DNA of 64,000 bases. Origin: an uncultured Prevotella sp. (GTDB lineage: Bacteria; Bacteroidota; Bacteroidia; Bacteroidales; Bacteroidaceae). This document shows positions 60,450 through 64,000 of the stretch, piece after piece (positions within the stretch are counted from its first letter, which is position 1; every line of letters starts with the position of its first letter). The notes beneath the pieces are model-generated. The model was not told where the DNA came from. It was given only the letters and a program-made list of their open reading frames with translations, and made no database searches. The position numbers were made by a program, and so were the translations under genes. The stretch is from NCBI GenBank assembly GCA_900315955.1, contig ONBC01000016.1:13669-77668 (forward strand), in the 5' to 3' direction.

Positions 60450-61175
60450 TTAAATTTTGTGATAGAACTCATCGAACGGCAGACGGAAACGTTCCCCGCG
60501 TACCCCACCATTGGTTCGTATGCCACACGTGATAACCATATTGATACCACAGTCGTGAGGCAGCCCGAGAGCCTTCTTGACCAATAGACTGTCAAATCCC
60601 TCAAGCGGACAAGTGTCATAACCTTGTTCGCTCATGGCAAGCATAAAAGTCTGAACGGCCAAGGCACAACTCTTGTGCACCACCGTTCGCATATCGGCTT
60701 CCGTCACTTGTCTCGTAATAGGTCTCGAAAGTCCGATGATCTGTGCAGCTATCTTTCTTACGATGCCGAGCAAGCCGAAGCAACGCTTGTACACGAGCGG
60801 CATAAGCTTGGCATAATATTGTTTCTGCAAGGCAGTGCGGTGCGCCTTACGCTCTTCCGGACTATTTTTCATCACCTCCGCAATGTTGGCATCAAGCACA
60901 GCCTTGGCATGCGCCTTCCATTTGTCTTGTCTCGTCACAAACACGACCATCTGCTTACAGGTGCTCGCACTGCCCTGACCGAGGCAAGCTAGGGCCATCT
61001 GCTTCAACACTGCAGGATCTGTAACGTGATAGGCCTCCCAAAGCTGCATGTTGGAACTTGTCGGAGCAAGTGTCGCCAGACGCACGCACTCTTTCACCTT
61101 GTCTGAATCGATATCTCTTTCAAGGTCGTATTTTCTGACAGCCCTACGGTGCTCCAGAATTTGTTCTAATGTCAT
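60450..61175 (-). CDS. Nitroreductase-family flavoprotein
   Basis: The 241-aa protein of the NfsB/FRP fold binds FMN. It has the start ILEHRRAVRKYD with the FMN-phosphate Arg, LATLAPTSSNMQLWEAYHV, and the C-terminal part LGLPHDCGINMVITCG. It could reduce quinones, nitroaromatics or other small electrophiles with NAD(P)H. I start at MTLEQILEHRR (61175), 7 nt after the stop of the FMN dehydrogenase gene. Confidence 0.88.
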   Translation of the reverse strand: MTLEQILEHRRAVRKYDLERDIDSDKVKECVRLATLAPTSSNMQLWEAYHVTDPAVLKQMALACLGQGSASTCKQMVVFVTRQDKWKAHAKAVLDANIAEVMKNSPEERKAHRTALQKQYYAKLMPLVYKRCFGLLGIVRKIAAQIIGLSRPITRQVTEADMRTVVHKSCALAVQTFMLAMSEQGYDTCPLEGFDSLLVKKALGLPHDCGINMVITCGIRTNGGVRGERFRLPFDEFYHKI

Positions 61176-61182
61176 GATGCGA

Positions 61183-62136
61183 TTATAGTTTTGTTCTGTG
61201 TAACACGGTCGGGTCAAACAAGCGGGTGTTTTTAATGCCTGTGTAAAGCATCATTTCCTTGAGCTCGTTGTTCATCTTGTTAAGTTTGTCTATCAATCCG
61301 TCTTTGCCCGTTTTTAACAGTGGCGCGAGAATAGAACGGCCAGGAGCGACCGCATCTGCACCCATGGCAAGCGCCTTGTAAGCGTCATAGCCGGAATCAA
61401 TGTGACAGTCACAGAAGATCTGCATGCCGCTGCCCTTCAAGGCCTTCTTGATGTCGGGAAGAATGGCAACAGGCGGTATGGCATACGGCAGACGGCCGTG
61501 ATGATGCGAAACGAGAACAGCCCGGCATCCTGCCTCACGACATTTCAGTGCATCGTGTACGGAGAGCACCCCTTTCGCGACAAAAGGCACATGGGCAGCC
61601 TTGACATAGCGCTTCAGGTCTTCGAACAGTATCGGGCCAAGGGGCATGCCATCTGGTGCATCATACTGTCCATTCTTACCCGGAACGTGGTCAATATCTA
61701 TACCGACAGCCACTGCTCCGTGGCTTTCCGCAAAAGCAATCTGCTCAAGAATCAAATCATGATCCATGAAAGGTTTGATGATTCTTACAGTTGGCACCCC
61801 ACAAGAGACAATATCAGCATAATCCTCGTCAGATTCCATGCCAATCCAGTTGAGAACATTCATCTCATTGGCAACCTCCGAGTATTCATTCATCGGCTTT
61901 CTATCGCCCTTAAGCGCCTTATTCAGGTGCGAGAAGGCCGGCATCATCAGCGGCGTAGAATAGTTACGCCCGAAAATTTCCGTAGAGAGGTCCGGCATCG
62001 TTGCGTCAATGGCACGCATCTCTACAAGTATCTGATCGAGATAATTGCGTGTTGTCACGTTAGCGTCACTCGGTCGTCCGCTTGTCACAGGTATCATCCC
62101 TTTCGGGCCGGGCCAGATATTATTGTTTTCTTCCAT
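61183..62136 (-). CDS. FMN-dependent alpha-hydroxy-acid dehydrogenase family protein
   Basis: The 317-aa TIM-barrel flavoprotein of the lactate-dehydrogenase/glycolate-oxidase family (or the related isopentenyl-diphosphate isomerase type 2 group) has PFVAKGVLSVHDALKCREAGC (FMN-binding Lys), the catalytic-site segment VSHHHGRLPY and a phosphate site in ALAMGADAVAPGRSIL. The usual SNHGGR motif reads SHHHGR, with Asn-His-Gly-Gly replaced in part, so substrate specificity may differ. It is the first gene of a three-gene minus-strand unit with a nitroreductase and a sugar MFS transporter. Confidence 0.85.
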   Translation of the reverse strand: MEENNNIWPGPKGMIPVTSGRPSDANVTTRNYLDQILVEMRAIDATMPDLSTEIFGRNYSTPLMMPAFSHLNKALKGDRKPMNEYSEVANEMNVLNWIGMESDEDYADIVSCGVPTVRIIKPFMDHDLILEQIAFAESHGAVAVGIDIDHVPGKNGQYDAPDGMPLGPILFEDLKRYVKAAHVPFVAKGVLSVHDALKCREAGCRAVLVSHHHGRLPYAIPPVAILPDIKKALKGSGMQIFCDCHIDSGYDAYKALAMGADAVAPGRSILAPLLKTGKDGLIDKLNKMNNELKEMMLYTGIKNTRLFDPTVLHRTKL

Positions 62137-62159
62137 GATTATCTGTTTTCAATTGGTGC

Positions 62160-62167
62160 CAAAATTA
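62160..62167 (-). promoter_or_regulatory. Promoter -7 box for the FMN dehydrogenase unit
   Basis: The minus strand reads TAATTTTG, 23 nt upstream of the ATG. Confidence 0.55.
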
Positions 62168-62326
62168 CAACTTTTCCTTGACAATAACAAAGAATCTCTG
62201 TTAATGTTTTACTGTCTTTTCCTGTCGTTTTGTATTACGATACCACTTATTTCGCGTTATTGTCATCGACAAATAGCTACACTCAATTGGCCATAGCATA
62301 AAAGTTATTAAAACCTGACACTATCC

Positions 62327-62358
62327 TTTGGCCATACACGAATATATCATTATCTTTG
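62327..62358 (+). promoter_or_regulatory. Promoter for the old-yellow-enzyme gene (TTTG-N20-TATCTTTG)
   Basis: TTTG at 62327-62330 and TATCTTTG at 62351-62358. One TTGGCCATA copy overlaps the -33 box. Confidence 0.7.
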
Positions 62359-62515
62359 CTAAAGAAAGAAAAGAACGTTAATCGCTTTACTGCTCTATAA
62401 CAATGTTTATGTGGGCAAGTGACGAAACTATCGATGCACACAAACGGCATCGGGCGATTATCCCAATTATTATTACAAATAATACATCTTTAAACAGATT
62501 ATTAAACAGACAGAG

Positions 62516-63697
62516 ATGAAAGAGAAATTCCGACCCCTCTTCGAGAGCTATACGTTCAATAACGGTGTCACCGCAAGAAACCGACTTGCCATTGCACCAC
62601 TCACCCACTGGTCAGCTGATAAGGACGGACAAGCCACTGACGAAGAGCTCTCCTACCTAAAAGCCCGTGCCCACGGCTTCGGACTGTTCATCAGTGCCGC
62701 CACTGCTGTCAGCCGCGAAGGAATTGGCTTCACCGGACAACCCGCAGCTTACCGGGAAAGCGACGAGAATAGTCTGAGAAAGCGAGCAAAGGCGATGAAA
62801 AGCGAAGGGGCTCTGGCAATAGCCCAGTTGCAGCACGCTGGAGCAGCAGCGGTCACCGCGCTCAACGGTGGTGTGGCTTTTGCACCGAGCCTACTCGACG
62901 ACCAGGAGATAGACACCTTAGGCAACAAACTGAAAGTGAAAACGGAAGCCTTGACAGAGGAAGGTATACGCAACGTCATCCACGACTTCGCCTATGCCAC
63001 CGAACTTGTTATCCGCGCGGGCTTCGACGGCATCGAGCTGCACGGAGCCAACGGCTATCTGCTCCAACAGTTTTTCTCTGCCAAGACTAACAAGCGCACT
63101 GACGACTGGGGAGGAACGCTTGAGAAAAGAATGCGGTTGCCTTTAGCTGTGACCGATGCCGTCATGGAGGTGCGGAAACGGATGAACCGCCCCGACTTCA
63201 TCATCGGCTACCGCCTTACACCGGAAGAACCGGGTGAGAACGGACTGACCATGGACGAAACGCTGGCACTCATCGATGCCCTCGCGGATAAGGGCGTACA
63301 ATATGTCCACATGTCGCTCCACGGCTTCTACAACAAGGCACGGCGCGGTGCCGGTGCCGGACAGCCACGCCTGCAATTAGCCAAAGAACGACTCAAAGGA
63401 CGAGGCGTGGCGCTGATAGGCGTGGGCGGGCTGCGCACTCCCGTCATGGCTTTGGAAGCCTACAACAGCCACCTGGCCGATTTTGTGGCCATAGGACTGG
63501 GCGTGCTCGTAAATCCCAACTTCGTGGAGCTGATTGAGACCGGTAAAGAAAACAGGGCACGGAAGCTCCCCAACATCTTCCGTAACGCCGCTTACCATCA
63601 GCTGCCTGAGCCCATGTGGAATCAGATGATGACCTTTGTTCCCAAATGGGCACTGCGCTTCGCCACCGTCGTGGGCAAACTGTTAGGATGGAAATAA
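62516..63697 (+). CDS. NADH:flavin oxidoreductase, old yellow enzyme family
   Basis: The 393-aa FMN TIM-barrel protein has NRLAIAPLTHWSADKDG at the N-terminus. The substrate-site HGANGYLLQQFFSAKTNKR is followed by DDWGGTLEKRMRLP, and an FMN-phosphate region appears in VGGLRTP and FVAIGLGVLVNPNF. It reduces activated double bonds with NAD(P)H. There is no Fe-S/second flavin domain, so it is the simple YqjM/OYE type. Divergent from the other flavoprotein genes; the shared control region suggests related use. Confidence 0.92.
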   Translation: MKEKFRPLFESYTFNNGVTARNRLAIAPLTHWSADKDGQATDEELSYLKARAHGFGLFISAATAVSREGIGFTGQPAAYRESDENSLRKRAKAMKSEGALAIAQLQHAGAAAVTALNGGVAFAPSLLDDQEIDTLGNKLKVKTEALTEEGIRNVIHDFAYATELVIRAGFDGIELHGANGYLLQQFFSAKTNKRTDDWGGTLEKRMRLPLAVTDAVMEVRKRMNRPDFIIGYRLTPEEPGENGLTMDETLALIDALADKGVQYVHMSLHGFYNKARRGAGAGQPRLQLAKERLKGRGVALIGVGGLRTPVMALEAYNSHLADFVAIGLGVLVNPNFVELIETGKENRARKLPNIFRNAAYHQLPEPMWNQMMTFVPKWALRFATVVGKLLGWK

Positions 63698-63757
63698 TAA
63701 AAGGTATTAACAATCATGTAATTGACATATACTATACAAATAAACCATAATCTTAAA

Positions 63758-64000
63758 ATGAGAAAAAACATTTTGTGCGTACTTGGAGCACTACTGTTTG
63801 TCAACTCTCTATGTGCTCAGCACCGCGCAGACCAACAACATTTAACCGACCCTAACTCGTTTTCATTCATTGTCTTCGGTGATCCGCAAGGCTACACCAA
63901 GTACGACATCAACCAACCGCTTTTCGAACTGTGCACAGCTTGGATAGCTGACAACGTGGAGAATCTGAACATCCAAGGTGTCCTCTTCACCGGTGACCTC
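63758..64000 (+). CDS. Exported metallophosphoesterase, N-terminal part (cut by window edge)
   Basis: The first 81 codons are present. The signal peptide MRKNILCVLGALLFVNSLCA is followed by FSFIVFGDPQGYTKYD and VLFTGDL. The GDPQ and GDL motifs are the first two metal-binding blocks of calcineurin-like phosphoesterases. It starts 60 nt after the oxidoreductase gene. The rest lies outside the window. Confidence 0.8.
   Translation, partial: MRKNILCVLGALLFVNSLCAQHRADQQHLTDPNSFSFIVFGDPQGYTKYDINQPLFELCTAWIADNVENLNIQGVLFTGDL

Larger units (their letters stand above)
62137..62515. other. 379-bp divergent regulatory region
   Basis: No gene was seen. It holds the minus-strand -7 box for the FMN dehydrogenase (62160-62167), a plus-strand promoter (62327-62358), two direct copies of TTGGCCATA (62287-62295 and 62328-62336, 41 bp apart), and a leader of about 150 nt before the oxidoreductase gene. 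Confidence 0.6.

Overview
The window looks like chromosomal DNA of a Bacteroidales bacterium, most likely a Prevotella-type genome. The evidence is a SusC/SusD pair, DUF4270 and Cbp1-like lipoproteins, a long-tailed ribosomal protein S16, a short one-domain glycogen synthase, and many promoters of the Bacteroidetes type (a -7 box TAnnTTTG, sometimes with a TTTG or TTG box about 19-20 bp upstream). No rRNA, tRNA, transposase, phage or cas gene was seen.

Layout. 1-6.1 kb (minus): rimO (cut by the window edge), ftsY, a 42-aa protein, a DUF4270 lipoprotein and glgA; then a biotin-dependent methylmalonyl-CoA/propionyl-CoA module (mmdA, a 49-aa epsilon-like subunit, BCCP). 6.2-10.2 kb (plus): galE, an array of 22-bp repeats, rpsP, dnaX. 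asnA follows on minus. 11.6-27.7 kb (minus): an eleven-gene cell-wall salvage operon. In transcription order it holds an exported amidase, a metallophosphatase/beta-propeller protein, a two-module glycosyltransferase, AmpG, NamZ, a DUF5009 membrane protein (MurT-like), a GlcNAc/MurNAc kinase, MurQ, an NlpC/P60 endopeptidase, an exported Ala-Glu epimerase and a transglutaminase-like protein. Together these would shave muropeptides, import sugars and muropeptides, convert MurNAc to GlcNAc-6-P and process the L-Ala-D-Glu stem.

27.7-28.9 kb is a scar: a truncated copy of the amidase gene, a strictly 32-bp-periodic repeat array and the C-terminal remnant of a DUF4143 ATPase gene. 28.9-34.1 kb is a SusD/SusC pair, followed by an 840-bp gene-free stretch with another 22-bp array. 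34.9-36.5 kb (minus) holds a GH25 lysozyme and ispE; dnaB is divergent. 38.2-44.6 kb (plus) is a leucine operon, leuA-leuC-leuD-(citramalate/isopropylmalate synthase)-leuB. It is preceded by a 30-codon Ile/Leu-rich leader peptide and a terminator, that is, an attenuator. leuD carries a frameshifting deletion near its start.

44.7-64 kb: an ECF sigma factor; a plus-strand operon (NupG-type transporter, bifunctional nuclease, rsmE, lipoprotein, ABC transporter, RluA-type pseudouridine synthase, 50-aa membrane protein); trpB2-DUF4375-smpB; a flavin/Fe-S membrane protein; a Cbp1-like coiled-coil lipoprotein; a GNAT-nitrilase fusion; a minus-strand FMN dehydrogenase, nitroreductase and MFS operon; an old-yellow-enzyme gene; and the start of a metallophosphoesterase.

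A recurring oddity is short tandem repeats (7-, 8- and 9/10-mers) that begin on the stop codon of the upstream gene, seen at five intergenic sites.
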